Shown piece by piece: positions 26,479 to 35,409 of a stretch of DNA of 64,000 bases. The position numbers were made by a program, and so were the translations under genes. The notes below the pieces were generated by a model that worked only from the letters and a program-made list of their open reading frames with translations, did no database searches and had not been told where the DNA came from. The stretch comes from Hyphomicrobium sp. LHD-15 (GTDB lineage Bacteria; Pseudomonadota; Alphaproteobacteria; Rhizobiales; Hyphomicrobiaceae), in assembly GCF_031157355.1 (NCBI RefSeq), contig NZ_JAVIFT010000003.1, forward strand, positions 62,001 through 126,000. Reading direction: 5' to 3'. Positions within the stretch are counted from its first letter, which is position 1. Each line of letters begins with the position of its first letter.

Positions 26479-27252
26479 CTATTTCGTCGTATAGCCGCCG
26501 TTGATCAGCAGCGTCTGGCCGGTGATCCACCAACCGTCGGAGACGAGATGACGGATGAACGGCACCACGTCCTCGATGTGAGTGAGCCCGGTCGGCGAGG
26601 ACGGTGAGAGAGCAGCCGCCGTCTTGTGGTAGGCGACCGCTTCCGGCCCTTCAGCCGGGTAGAAGAAAGGCGTGTCCATCGGACCCGGCCCCACCGCAGT
26701 CACCGAGATGCCGCGCGCCCCGAATTCCTTCGCGGCAGCCCGCGTGTAGTGCTCGACAGGCGCCTTGCTGCCGGCATAGGCGGCATAGAACGGCGTGAAG
26801 GCGCCGAGCAGCGACGTGACGAGCGTCACCAGCTTGCCGTTGTCGTTGAGCGCCTTGCCGGCTTCCTGGATGAACAGGAACGCCGACTTCGAATTGACCG
26901 CAGCCATCTCGTCATATTCGGCCTCGGTGATCTCGACGATCGGCTTCTTCAACACCTTGCCGACCGTGTTGATCGCAATGTCGGGACGGCCGAATTTCGC
27001 GATCGTTTCGGCAAAGAGGCAGGCCACGGCTCCGCCCGTCGTGAGATCGCCTTGAAACGCCGCCGCATCGGCCCCGAGCGCCTTTACCGCTGCCACCGTC
27101 TCTTCAGCAGCCGCTTTGCTGGCCGAACTGTTGTAGTGAACGACGACGGCCTTCGCGCCCTGCTGGGCGAGGTCGCGCGCGATCAACCCGCCGAGGTTCT
27201 TGGCGCCTCCCGCGATCAGAACCGTCTTTCCCTTGATGCTGTGGTCAGCCAT
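26479..27252 (-). CDS. Short-chain dehydrogenase/reductase
   Basis: 257 residues from ATG 27252 with AGGAGG upstream. Classical SDR: cofactor motif LIAGGAKNLGGLIARDLA (TGxxxGxG variant AGGAKNLG), NTVGKV in place of NNAG, catalytic Ser in LVTSLLGAF, and Tyr-Lys in YAGSKAPVEHY. The C-terminus TGQTLLINGGYTTK is standard. The substrate is not predictable. It is divergent from the LysR gene at 27388, which probably controls it. Confidence 0.85.
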   Translation of the reverse strand: MADHSIKGKTVLIAGGAKNLGGLIARDLAQQGAKAVVVHYNSSASKAAAEETVAAVKALGADAAAFQGDLTTGGAVACLFAETIAKFGRPDIAINTVGKVLKKPIVEITEAEYDEMAAVNSKSAFLFIQEAGKALNDNGKLVTLVTSLLGAFTPFYAAYAGSKAPVEHYTRAAAKEFGARGISVTAVGPGPMDTPFFYPAEGPEAVAYHKTAAALSPSSPTGLTHIEDVVPFIRHLVSDGWWITGQTLLINGGYTTK

Positions 27253-27355
27253 GCCCGATCCTCCTGAAAATTGCTGAGTGCGCAGAACGCGCCAAAAAGA
27301 GCCGCCATATGATCGTTTGCAGATGACGGCATAAAGTGACAAAATTGAACATTAC

Positions 27356-27375
27356 TTGTCGAAATTCTCGAACAA
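27356..27375. promoter_or_regulatory. Candidate LysR-type operator
   Basis: TTGTCGAAATTCTCGAACAA, an imperfect dyad in the divergent gap between the SDR and LysR genes, 13 bases before the LysR start. Its position fits autoregulation plus control of the SDR gene. Confidence 0.4.
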
Positions 27376-27387
27376 TGGCCCCCACCT

Positions 27388-28290
27388 GTGGACCGCCTCG
27401 AACTGCTCCGGATTTTTATGCGCGTGGTCGATTCCGCGAGCTTCACGCGCGCCGCGAACACATTGGATTTACCGCGATCCACGGTGTCCAGCGCCATCCG
27501 CCAGCTCGAGGAGCGTTTAGGCGCCCGCCTGATCCATCGCACCACGCGGCAGGTGTCGGCCACCCATGACGGATTGGCGTTTTACGAGCGCTGCCAGCGC
27601 CTGCTCATCGACTACGAGGAAGCCGAAAGCCTGTTCCGCGGCGCTCAAACGCATCTGCACGGAAAACTGCGCATCGACGTACCGGGCCGCATCGGCCGGC
27701 GCATCATCGCACCCGCCCTGCCGGACTTTTTCGCGCATCATCCCGATATCGAAATCGAGCTCGGCGTAACCGATCGCGCCGTCGATCTCATTCAGGAGGG
27801 CATCGACTGCGCGCTCCGCGTCGGCCCGCTTTCGGATTCGACCCTGATCGCGCGGAAGGTGGCCGACCTCGCACTGGTGAACTGCGCCAGCCCCGCCTAT
27901 CTCGAATCCAACGGAACTCCGCGCAGGATCGCCGACCTGGACCGGCACTTCGCCGTCAACTACGCGTCTCCCGCGACCGGCAAGATCGAAGAGTGGGAGT
28001 GGGTGGAGAAATCGGAGCTTCGCACGCGCCCGATGCAGGCTCGCGTCACCGTCAACAATGCCGAGGCCTACATCGCCTGCTGCCTCGCCGGGCTCGGACT
28101 GATCCAGGTTCCCGCCTACGACGTCGCCGATCACCTGGCGTCCGGCAAGCTCGTCGAGGTTCTGCCGCGGCATCGGGCGGCGCCGATGCCCATGCACATC
28201 GTCTATTCGCACCGCCAGCATCTCTCGCGCCGTCTCAAGGCGTTTGTTGATTGGCTCACGGTCCTGCTCGGGCAGCGGATCAGCGCATAG
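27388..28290 (+). CDS. LysR-family transcriptional regulator
   Basis: 300 residues, GTG start. The N-terminal winged helix is typical (LLRIFMRVVDSASFTRAANT, STVSSAIRQLEERLGARLI); the remaining part is the two-lobed effector domain (GKLRIDVPGRIGRRIIAPAL, DRAVDLIQEGIDCALRVG). It belongs to the subgroup close to DmlR/PgrR. It probably represses or activates the divergent SDR gene; the inducer is unknown. Confidence 0.87.
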   Translation: MDRLELLRIFMRVVDSASFTRAANTLDLPRSTVSSAIRQLEERLGARLIHRTTRQVSATHDGLAFYERCQRLLIDYEEAESLFRGAQTHLHGKLRIDVPGRIGRRIIAPALPDFFAHHPDIEIELGVTDRAVDLIQEGIDCALRVGPLSDSTLIARKVADLALVNCASPAYLESNGTPRRIADLDRHFAVNYASPATGKIEEWEWVEKSELRTRPMQARVTVNNAEAYIACCLAGLGLIQVPAYDVADHLASGKLVEVLPRHRAAPMPMHIVYSHRQHLSRRLKAFVDWLTVLLGQRISA

Positions 28291-28295
28291 CGCGC

Positions 28296-29711
28296 TCAAC
28301 CCTTGTCGGGTGTCTCGCCCTTCTTGAGCGTCGATCCCGCATCCTTGAACTTCATGAGATGCGCATCATCCGCCGAGCCACGCGTCTCCGCGACCACACC
28401 GAATTCGAGCGGCTCGTCCTGCGCGTAACGCTTGCCGAGGCGGTAGGCAATTTCCGCACGCGCCGTCTCGACCCCGAGATAGAACGCGTGCCCCGGATCC
28501 GCGCGCGTATCGAGATGCGGATAGAGCTGGAATGGATCGTCGGACACGTGGTGCCCGTCGCGATTGTAGATATGGACACCATCCTCGGCGACCTCGATCC
28601 GATAGTTCGCATCGCGGATCTGCGCGGCCAACGTCTTGATCTCGTCCGACGTGGTCGCAAAGCCTCGGCGGTCGCGAAGCGCCATCAATCCGCCGCCGAA
28701 GCCCTGCGGCAGCGAGCCCGCCTTCTTGGCCGCATAGAACTCGCGGCGTGCACGGTCGAACTCGCGAATGGCCGTCCGGCAATGCGGACTGACCTGCACC
28801 GCCAGCACCGCCGTGATATCGAGCTCCGAGCAGAGCCCCATCAACAGCGCATTGATGCCGGTCGTGTCGGCGTCGGTGAGCTCTGTGACATTGCCGATGC
28901 CCATCAGGATCGGAACATCCGGCCGCCGTTTGCGCAGATCCACATACCGCGCAACCGACGCCGCAAACCCGTAGTGGATCGGATCGAGAATGGGATCGGC
29001 GTAGTACGGCTTGCCTTTCGCGATCATGATGTCGATGACGCGATCGAGCGAGTCCATATCGGCCGCACCCGCCGAAACCAGGATTGGCACCGCCGGCCCT
29101 TCGTCCGCGATGTCGATGTTCTTTTCCGACAGGCTCAGCAGAAAATCGGCGCCGGCCTTCGTGGCGCGGGAGAGTTCTTCGGAATTGAAGCTGTCGACGC
29201 TGACCCGCACCCCGTCCGCATGCAACGCCGCGATCGCTTCTTCGAGATGCGGAAACGGGCTATCCGGCAGGCAACCGAGATCGATCACGTCGGCCCCGTC
29301 TGCCCGCAACACGCGCGACCGCTCGACAATCTGCGCCGGCGTCATCAAGGTTGCATCGACGATCTCCGCAAAGATCGTCATGTTGTGCTGCGAGAGATCG
29401 ACCTTCTCTTTCGCGTGCCCGAGGTATTCCGGCAGATCGGCCACCTCGTCAGGCCCACGCTCGAAACGCGTTCCGAAATGATCGGACAACCGATCGAGAT
29501 CCCCGCGGAAGCGGCCCGGCATCACCACGCGATCCGCGCCCTCCGGCAGCTTGAGGCGCCGCTCCACGATATCCGTGGTCATCAGCGCCGCTACTTTAAC
29601 GCCGACGTTCGCGACGACGGGTTCGAGCGCATCGCTCTGGACCTGCTCGGCGACGCGCTTCACGCGCGGCTCCGCAAGCGATCCCGTAACCAGCACCACG
29701 CGCTCGGCCAT
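28296..29711 (-). CDS. Dihydropteroate-synthase-like protein (DUF6513 type)
   Basis: 471 residues. After an N-terminal domain that begins RVVLVTGSLAEPRVKRVAEQ, the centre is a DHPS-like TIM barrel: TIFAEIVDATLMTPAQIVER, DVIDLGCLPDSPFPHLEEAI, VSVDSFNSEELSRATKAGAD, then PYYADPILDPIHYGFAAS and PILMGIGNVTELTDADTTG. Such proteins occur in methanogens and in methylotrophs that use tetrahydromethanopterin, and a role in joining the pterin to its aromatic side chain has been proposed. Other methanopterin genes are not in the window. The assignment to the cofactor is family inference. Confidence 0.72.
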   Translation of the reverse strand: MAERVVLVTGSLAEPRVKRVAEQVQSDALEPVVANVGVKVAALMTTDIVERRLKLPEGADRVVMPGRFRGDLDRLSDHFGTRFERGPDEVADLPEYLGHAKEKVDLSQHNMTIFAEIVDATLMTPAQIVERSRVLRADGADVIDLGCLPDSPFPHLEEAIAALHADGVRVSVDSFNSEELSRATKAGADFLLSLSEKNIDIADEGPAVPILVSAGAADMDSLDRVIDIMIAKGKPYYADPILDPIHYGFAASVARYVDLRKRRPDVPILMGIGNVTELTDADTTGINALLMGLCSELDITAVLAVQVSPHCRTAIREFDRARREFYAAKKAGSLPQGFGGGLMALRDRRGFATTSDEIKTLAAQIRDANYRIEVAEDGVHIYNRDGHHVSDDPFQLYPHLDTRADPGHAFYLGVETARAEIAYRLGKRYAQDEPLEFGVVAETRGSADDAHLMKFKDAGSTLKKGETPDKG

Positions 29712-29869
29712 AGCCTGCCTCTCGATCCGATCTCATCTGCTCATGGCACGCCGGCCGCCCTCAGCGCAACGGCGCCGTCGGCCCCGGAAAGCAGGCTCCA
29801 AACGGAATGGTAAAGCAACCCAGGGCGAAGCGCCCGGATTGCGGGGCCAACGCCGAACAAAACGATGCC

Positions 29870-30556
29870 TTACTCCGCCGCGTCTTCGCGGCTGACGATC
29901 CGGGCAAAATCCCGCCGCCAGACCTCGGTTCCCTCGGCGACCGCCCGATAGACCGCCTTGCCGACGGCTTCACCGATTGCGGTATGCAGCCCGGCGAATT
30001 GAGCTTCGTCAGCCCCCTTCGGCGCCGACACCACGATGCAGTCCGTGCCGGTTCCCGTGATTGCGACACCCGCGCGATAAACGTTGGCATCGAGGATGGC
30101 GGCCGTCCGCGCCTGGGTGGCAATCGAAACGGTTTCGATCAACGCGCCTTGCGTCAAGGGACGCGAGACATGCACCAGCGTATTGATTGTGCCGGGCAGC
30201 CAAACCGGCTCCGCGCAACGTTCCCCAACACGCTCGCCGTTGGAAAGACCGACGGTCGCGAGACACGTCGCCGTCTCGCCCTCCACGCTCGCCTGGGAAA
30301 CATGATACCGCGCAACATTACGCGAGGTGACGAGCGCGATGGCTTCCGCGAGCCCCGCGTCCGCCATCAACTGCGAAATGCTGGTGACCGGATCCACCGA
30401 AGGCGGCAGGTCTGCGTTCCGCACCTCGAGCCAGGCGACCTCGCGCGCGTCTCGAAAACCGGGCTTGGTCAGCGACCAGCTCAGCATCGATTGCGGCACG
30501 TCGAAGCTCGCCACCAGCAGCTGAGGCCGAACGGAAATCGAAAAAGGTAAACTCAA
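29870..30556 (-). CDS. cbiZ: Adenosylcobinamide amidohydrolase
   Basis: 228 residues from TTG 30556; ATG 30487 is a shorter option. CbiZ cleaves the aminopropanol-linked nucleotide loop precursor from scavenged corrinoids, giving adenosylcobyric acid for re-assembly. Family blocks: MLSWSLTKPGF, ALVTSRNVARYHVSQ, ATVGLSNGERVGE, GTINTLVHVS, ANVYRAGVAITGTGTDCIVV. It lies back to back with a B12 riboswitch and B12 receptor, which supports a corrinoid salvage role. Confidence 0.85.
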   Translation of the reverse strand: MSLPFSISVRPQLLVASFDVPQSMLSWSLTKPGFRDAREVAWLEVRNADLPPSVDPVTSISQLMADAGLAEAIALVTSRNVARYHVSQASVEGETATCLATVGLSNGERVGERCAEPVWLPGTINTLVHVSRPLTQGALIETVSIATQARTAAILDANVYRAGVAITGTGTDCIVVSAPKGADEAQFAGLHTAIGEAVGKAVYRAVAEGTEVWRRDFARIVSREDAAE

Positions 30557-30793
30557 GCGCCGCCCACCTTGGGTCCAAGGACGAACCGGGGGCACGCCCC
30601 TCGGAAAGGCGCAACCGTCACCAAATTCACCGGGAGGGTCAAGCTTCGCGACGCCCACGTCGATGAGGCCCTGGCTGATAGCGATCAGAATTCCAGCCCG
30701 AACTGTGGCCGTTTCGTATCATTCCAAACCGCCGCGTCGAGACACCCGTGGATTGTGGATTGACACGGCCCCCTCCCTTCAGCGCTGATAGGC

Positions 30794-31012
30794 CCGTGAC
30801 GGTGTCGTCCCGTACGCAAGTCCGAGACGACGAAGAGGGAACACGGTGAGATCCGCGACGCAGTAAAATGCGAAGCGAGTTGAGCCCGTGGCTGCTCCCG
30901 CAACTGTAAACGGCGAGTCTTTTTCCAACGACGCCACTGGCGGCCCACGTTGAGCCACCGGGAAGGCAGGAGAAGGACGCTCGAGCCGTGAGCCAGGAGA
31001 CCTGCCGGCACA
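30794..31012 (+). promoter_or_regulatory. Cobalamin riboswitch
   Basis: Consensus elements in order: AGGGAACACGGTGAGATCC (30836), GGCTGCTCCCGCAACTGTAA (about 30890), GCCACTGG (30934) with CCGGGAAGG (30958), and the B12 box GAGCCAGGAGACCTGCC (about 30990-31006). Orientation is toward the TonB-dependent receptor at 31269. Adenosylcobalamin binding is expected to lower receptor synthesis. Confidence 0.92.
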
Positions 31013-31237
31013 AGTCGCCCATCCTCCGTGCGGGACGCTCGGTGGAACGGTTACCCGTAGTGGCGGCTGATGTGCAACCGATTGGGAGCAACGTCAGGCA
31101 TGCCCAGGGTCTCGAACCCCTTCTGATTGAAGAATGAGTGCGCTCGCTGTTCGCGGGCAACGTGTTTACGCCGCGTCAGTGCGGTGATTTTTGCGTTGTG
31201 CGTTTCTAGCAAGCCTCTCGGGCGACACCTGCCGGAG

Positions 31238-31263
31238 CTCCCGTCCATCATGCGTGACGGGGG
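31238..31263 (+). promoter_or_regulatory. SD-sequestering hairpin before the B12 receptor
   Basis: CTCCCGTC (31238-31245) pairs with GACGGGGG (31256-31263). The 3' arm contains the GGGGGA ribosome-binding site of the TTG start at 31269. This suggests translational rather than terminator-based output of the upstream riboswitch. Confidence 0.55.
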
Positions 31264-31268
31264 AACCT

Positions 31269-33197
31269 TTGTCGTATCGAATTTTCGCAAACGCACTACG
31301 AAAGCCAATCGCGTCGAAAACGCTGTTGCTGTCGTCGGGCACGCTGCTCGCAGCGCTCGCCGCTTCGCCATCGGCCCAAGCACAGGTGACCGAGCTCGAA
31401 GGCATCACCATCTATTCGGCCAACAAGACGCCGACCGAAGCCGCCAAAGTCGGCTCGTCGGTCGAGGTCATCACCGAGCAGCAGCTCGCGAGCCAATCGC
31501 GCTCGTTCGTGAAGGACTATCTCGAACAGCTTCCCGGTGTGAACTTCAGCCAGAACGGGCCGCCCGGCTCGACGACGAGCATCAGCGTGCGCGGCGCCAA
31601 TGCCGCCTACGTCAAGGTGCTGGTCGACGGCATCGACATCAGCGATCCGTCGGCGACCACCACCCAAACCGCCTTCGAGCACCTGCTCGTCGGTGATGTG
31701 TCGCGCATCGAAGTGCTGAAGGGATCGCAGAGCGGGCTCTACGGCGGCGATGCCGTCGCCGGCGTGATCAGCATCGAAACCAAGAAAGCCACCAAGCTCG
31801 GCTTCTCCCACAGCGGCGGCGCTGAATACGGCGCGTACAATACGTTTCGTGGCGCCTACACCGCCGGCTACGCGACGGCCAATGGCAGCAACATTTCCTT
31901 GAGCGTCCAGGGCGTCGATACCGACGGCTTCTCGGCGGCCGCCGTTGGCCGCGAGGATGACGGCTACCAGAACCTCACGTTCTCCGGCCGCGGCGAATAC
32001 ATCCTTTCTCCGTCCGCGAAAGTATTCTTCGCCGCCCGCTCGCTCGATGCGGAGCACAACTACGACGGCTTCGCACCGCCCACCTATGCGCTCGGCGACA
32101 CCGACGACTTCGGTAAATCCGTCCAGCACGCCGGACGGGTCGGAACCGAATTCTCCTTCCTCGACGGCGCGTTCCAGAACACCATCGCCGTCCAGGGCAT
32201 GAAGGTCGAGCGTGACAACTTCTCGAATGGCCTCTCGAGCGGCTGGTTCGAGGGCGACCGCGTCAAAGGTGAATACAAAGGCGTTCTGACCTTCAACGAC
32301 CAACTGTCGTTGCTGGCCGGGGCCGATTGGGAACAGACCGGCGCAGAGAACAACAACAGCACCGGTCGCGAGACCGCCGATGTCACCGGCACCTACGCTC
32401 AGCTCATGATGGAGCCCATCGACGGCCTCGTCTTGACCGGCGGCGGACGCATCGACGATCACAGCGCGTTCGGCAACTTCAACACCTACAGGCTCACCGC
32501 CGCCTACCTCGTGCCCGGCACGGAAACCAAATTCCGCGCCAGCCGCGGTACCGGCTTCCGCGCACCGAGCCTGGACGAGTTGTACGGCTCGTATGGCTTC
32601 GCGCCGGACTACGGCAATCCGAACCTGAAACCGGAAGAGAGCGAGAGCTGGGACGCCGGCATCGAGCAAGGTTTCCTCGACGGCAGGATCAAGCTTGGCG
32701 TGACCTACTTCGAACTCGATACCGACAACCTGATCCTCTACAATTTCAGCTGTGGCATGCCGGGGGCGCTCTGCCTCACCAACGTCGAAGGCACGACCCA
32801 GCGGAAGGGCGTGGAGTTGTCAGCCGTCGCGCTCGTCACCAGCGGTCTTGCCGTCACGACCGGCTACACGTACGTCGACACCGAGCTCGAAAGCGGAGAC
32901 CGCCTGCCCCGCGTCCCACGCCACAACTTCGTGGTGGGCTTCGACTACCAGCCCATCGACAAGCTGGAGCTGAACGTCACCGCCAAGTACGTCGCCGATA
33001 CCATCGACAGCAACGGCGCCGACCTCGATGATTATTTCCTGTTGAGCGCCAAGGCATCCTACGAGGTGGTTCCCGGCTGGAAGGCTTACGTCCGCGGCGA
33101 AAACCTGCTCGACGAGGATTATCAGACCACAACGGGCTACAACACGCCGGGCCTTTCCGTCTACGGCGGCCTGACGATGTCGCTGCCGAACAACTAA
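31269..33197 (+). CDS. btuB: TonB-dependent cobalamin receptor, BtuB-like
   Basis: 642 residues from TTG 31269 (GGGGGAA upstream); a TTG at 31191 would add 26 residues. A signal peptide (TLLLSSGTLLAALAASPSAQA) is followed by a TonB-box region (ELEGITIYSANKTPTEAAKV), a plug domain (SFVKDYLEQLPGVNFSQNGP, VKVLVDGIDISDPS, RIEVLKGSQSGLYGGDAVAG) and a long beta barrel with SRGTGFRAPSLDELYGSYG and NLKPEESESWDAGIE. The last residues are SLPNN instead of the usual terminal phenylalanine. The riboswitch just upstream assigns B12 or a related corrinoid as cargo. Confidence 0.9.
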   Translation: MSYRIFANALRKPIASKTLLLSSGTLLAALAASPSAQAQVTELEGITIYSANKTPTEAAKVGSSVEVITEQQLASQSRSFVKDYLEQLPGVNFSQNGPPGSTTSISVRGANAAYVKVLVDGIDISDPSATTTQTAFEHLLVGDVSRIEVLKGSQSGLYGGDAVAGVISIETKKATKLGFSHSGGAEYGAYNTFRGAYTAGYATANGSNISLSVQGVDTDGFSAAAVGREDDGYQNLTFSGRGEYILSPSAKVFFAARSLDAEHNYDGFAPPTYALGDTDDFGKSVQHAGRVGTEFSFLDGAFQNTIAVQGMKVERDNFSNGLSSGWFEGDRVKGEYKGVLTFNDQLSLLAGADWEQTGAENNNSTGRETADVTGTYAQLMMEPIDGLVLTGGGRIDDHSAFGNFNTYRLTAAYLVPGTETKFRASRGTGFRAPSLDELYGSYGFAPDYGNPNLKPEESESWDAGIEQGFLDGRIKLGVTYFELDTDNLILYNFSCGMPGALCLTNVEGTTQRKGVELSAVALVTSGLAVTTGYTYVDTELESGDRLPRVPRHNFVVGFDYQPIDKLELNVTAKYVADTIDSNGADLDDYFLLSAKASYEVVPGWKAYVRGENLLDEDYQTTTGYNTPGLSVYGGLTMSLPNN

Positions 33198-33383
33198 GGC
33201 GGCGCCAAGCGGGACGTTTGAAGGAATGGGACAAGGAGGATCGGCCGGCGTTCATGCTGCATCATGGATCCGGACGGGCTTCCTTGCTCCCGACTTATCG
33301 ACAGGCGGCGCATCGGGCCGCAGAGACACCGCAAGCCGATTTGCGTAACGCAGGTGGAGACCAACCGCGCGATTGATTCAGTA

Positions 33384-34268
33384 ATGACCATCACGCCAAC
33401 CGATCATCGCTTCGCCAACCGCGCGCTCGTCAGCGCGGCAAGCGCCGCGATGTCGATCCTGCTTCACGGCAGCGTGCTGGCAGCCGCGCTGTTGCTGGTC
33501 GAGCGGCGCCCTGGTGCCATCTCCGCGCCCACCGAAGCGATCAGCCTCGAATTCCTGCAAAGCGAAGTGATCGAGGCCGTCGCAACGTCGCCGGCCCTGT
33601 CGGTCGCCGCATCACAAAGCTCCGTCCAGTCCGAAGCCGGCGCAGCGGAAGACATCTCCGAGAGCGCCGCGCCGAAAGCGCTCGAACCGGTGCCGATCGA
33701 ACAGCAACTCGCGTCAAAGGAGCCCATACAGCCTAAAAGCAAGGTCGAAGTGCCGAAAGGGCTCGATGTCGTGCAAGGCGGGCATGAAGAGACCGAGCAG
33801 GCCGGTGCAGAAGAGCCCAGTCAGCGTCGGGAAAAGACGCAGCCGGACACCAACCGTCGGCAACAGCAGCGCCCGGTCAAAACCGCGAAAGTGACCAATG
33901 CGGCCGCCAACGACAAAACCGACACCAAGCCGGTCAAGAAGGGCGCCGCCCAATCCAGCGCAGCAAAAGCCTCGGCTGGCTCGACCGCGCGCGTCTCCGC
34001 AAGCACCGGATCGGCGGTGAACTATGCAGCCCTCGTCCGCGGCCGCGTAGCGGCGCGCAAACCCGCAGGCGGCGGCAGGCGCGGGACCGTCGTCGTGTTC
34101 TTTGGCCTCTCGCGCTCCGGGGCCCTCGTCTCCGCGAGCGTCTCCCGCTCATCCGGAAATACGAGCCTCGATGCCAGCGTCTTGTCGGCCGTTCGCGGCG
34201 CCGGCCCCTTCCCCACCCCACCCCCCGGCGCAAATCTAAGCTTCAGGATGCCCTTTCACTTCAAGTAA
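33384..34268 (+). CDS. tonB: TonB-like energy transducer
   Basis: 294 residues from ATG 33384. One N-terminal membrane anchor (SILLHGSVLAAALLLVERR), a long charged periplasmic linker rich in Lys, Gln and Ala rather than the usual Pro repeats, and a C-terminal TonB domain (GTVVVFFGLSRSGALVSASV, LDASVLSAVRGAGPFPTPPP). It would transmit proton motive force to the B12 receptor next door, using ExbBD encoded elsewhere. Intergenic distance to btuB is about 190 bases. Confidence 0.82.
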   Translation: MTITPTDHRFANRALVSAASAAMSILLHGSVLAAALLLVERRPGAISAPTEAISLEFLQSEVIEAVATSPALSVAASQSSVQSEAGAAEDISESAAPKALEPVPIEQQLASKEPIQPKSKVEVPKGLDVVQGGHEETEQAGAEEPSQRREKTQPDTNRRQQQRPVKTAKVTNAAANDKTDTKPVKKGAAQSSAAKASAGSTARVSASTGSAVNYAALVRGRVAARKPAGGGRRGTVVVFFGLSRSGALVSASVSRSSGNTSLDASVLSAVRGAGPFPTPPPGANLSFRMPFHFK

Positions 34269-34411
34269 GCGGGGCTTCCACAACCGACATCACGATAAAA
34301 CCGCCATCCGGCCGGCCGCTCGCCCGAAAAAACCCGCCTTCGGCGCTCTTGATTTCACCCGCGACAAACGCGCTCGGCCACCCGAAACTCGAAGCACGCG
34401 GATTTGACAGT

Positions 34412-34432
34412 TGCAAATCATTCGCATATGCA
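34412..34432. promoter_or_regulatory. Fur/Mur-type operator
   Basis: TGCAAAT (34412-34418), seven bases, ATATGCA (34426-34432): a near-perfect dyad resembling alphaproteobacterial Fur/Mur sites. It lies 36 bases upstream of the metal-binding-protein start, in promoter position, so Mn- or Fe-dependent repression is likely. Confidence 0.7.
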
Positions 34433-34467
34433 TAAAGAGAACAGCGCGAACCCTTGAGGAGACCCTT

Positions 34468-35409
34468 ATGCTGCTTGTGACGAGACGGACCCGCCGCGGT
34501 TTCATGACGGCGCTTGCGGGGTGCGCTCTCCTGTTCGCAGCGGCCGTTTTCCCGGCATCGTCCCAAGCAGAAGCCGAGACCAAAGCCGCCAAGCCCTTCC
34601 GGGTCGTCACGACTTTCACCGTCATCCAGGACATTGCCCAGAACGTCGCCGGCACCAGCGCTATTGTGGAATCGATCACCAAGCCCGGCGCCGAGATTCA
34701 CGACTACCAGCCGACGCCCCTCGACATCGTCAAAGCTCAATCGGCCGACTTGGTGCTGTGGAACGGCATGAACCTCGAACGCTGGTTCGAGAAATTCTTC
34801 GACAACGTCAAAGGCGTACCGAGCGCGGTCGTGAGCGATGGTATCGTCCCGATGGGCATCACCGACGGCCCCTACACCGGCAAGCCGAACCCGCACGCCT
34901 GGATGTCGCCGTCGAACGCCCTCGTCTATGTCGAGAACATCCGCAAAGCGCTCGCCGAGCACGATCCCGCCAACGCCGCGGCCTATAACGCCAATGCTGC
35001 CGCCTACGCCGAGAAAATCAAAGCGCTCGACGCTCCGCTCCGGGCCCGCATCGACGCCATCCCGGAAGCTCAGCGCTGGCTCGTTTCCAGCGAGGGCGCC
35101 TTCAGCTACCTCGCCCGCGACTACAACATGCGCGAAGCGTTCCTCTGGCCGATCAACGCCGACGAGCAGGGAACGCCGAAGCAGGTCCGCCGCGTGATCG
35201 ACCTCGTACGCGCCAACAAGATCCCGGTGGTATTCTCCGAAAGCACAATCTCGGACAAAGCCGCAAAGCAGGTCGCCAAAGAGACCGGCGCCCGCTACGG
35301 TGGCGTCCTCTACGTCGACAGCTTGAGCGCCGAGAATGGTCCGGTGCCGACTTACGTCGACCTCCTGAAGGTGACAGTCGAAACCATTGTCGAGGGCTTC
35401 ACATCTTGA
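34468..35409 (+). CDS. sitA: Mn/Fe/Zn-type ABC transporter binding protein (SitA-like)
   Basis: 313 residues from ATG 34468 (TGAGGAG upstream). Twin-arginine-like signal [21 protein letters not shown]. Mature part is cluster A-I metal-binding: [17 protein letters not shown], His in EIHDYQPTP, His in PNPHAWMSP, Glu in [14 protein letters not shown] and acid in FSESTISDK are the four expected ligands. There is no His-rich loop as in ZnuA, which favours Mn or Fe. First gene of a four-gene operon. Confidence 0.88.
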   Translation: MLLVTRRTRRGFMTALAGCALLFAAAVFPASSQAEAETKAAKPFRVVTTFTVIQDIAQNVAGTSAIVESITKPGAEIHDYQPTPLDIVKAQSADLVLWNGMNLERWFEKFFDNVKGVPSAVVSDGIVPMGITDGPYTGKPNPHAWMSPSNALVYVENIRKALAEHDPANAAAYNANAAAYAEKIKALDAPLRARIDAIPEAQRWLVSSEGAFSYLARDYNMREAFLWPINADEQGTPKQVRRVIDLVRANKIPVVFSESTISDKAAKQVAKETGARYGGVLYVDSLSAENGPVPTYVDLLKVTVETIVEGFTS

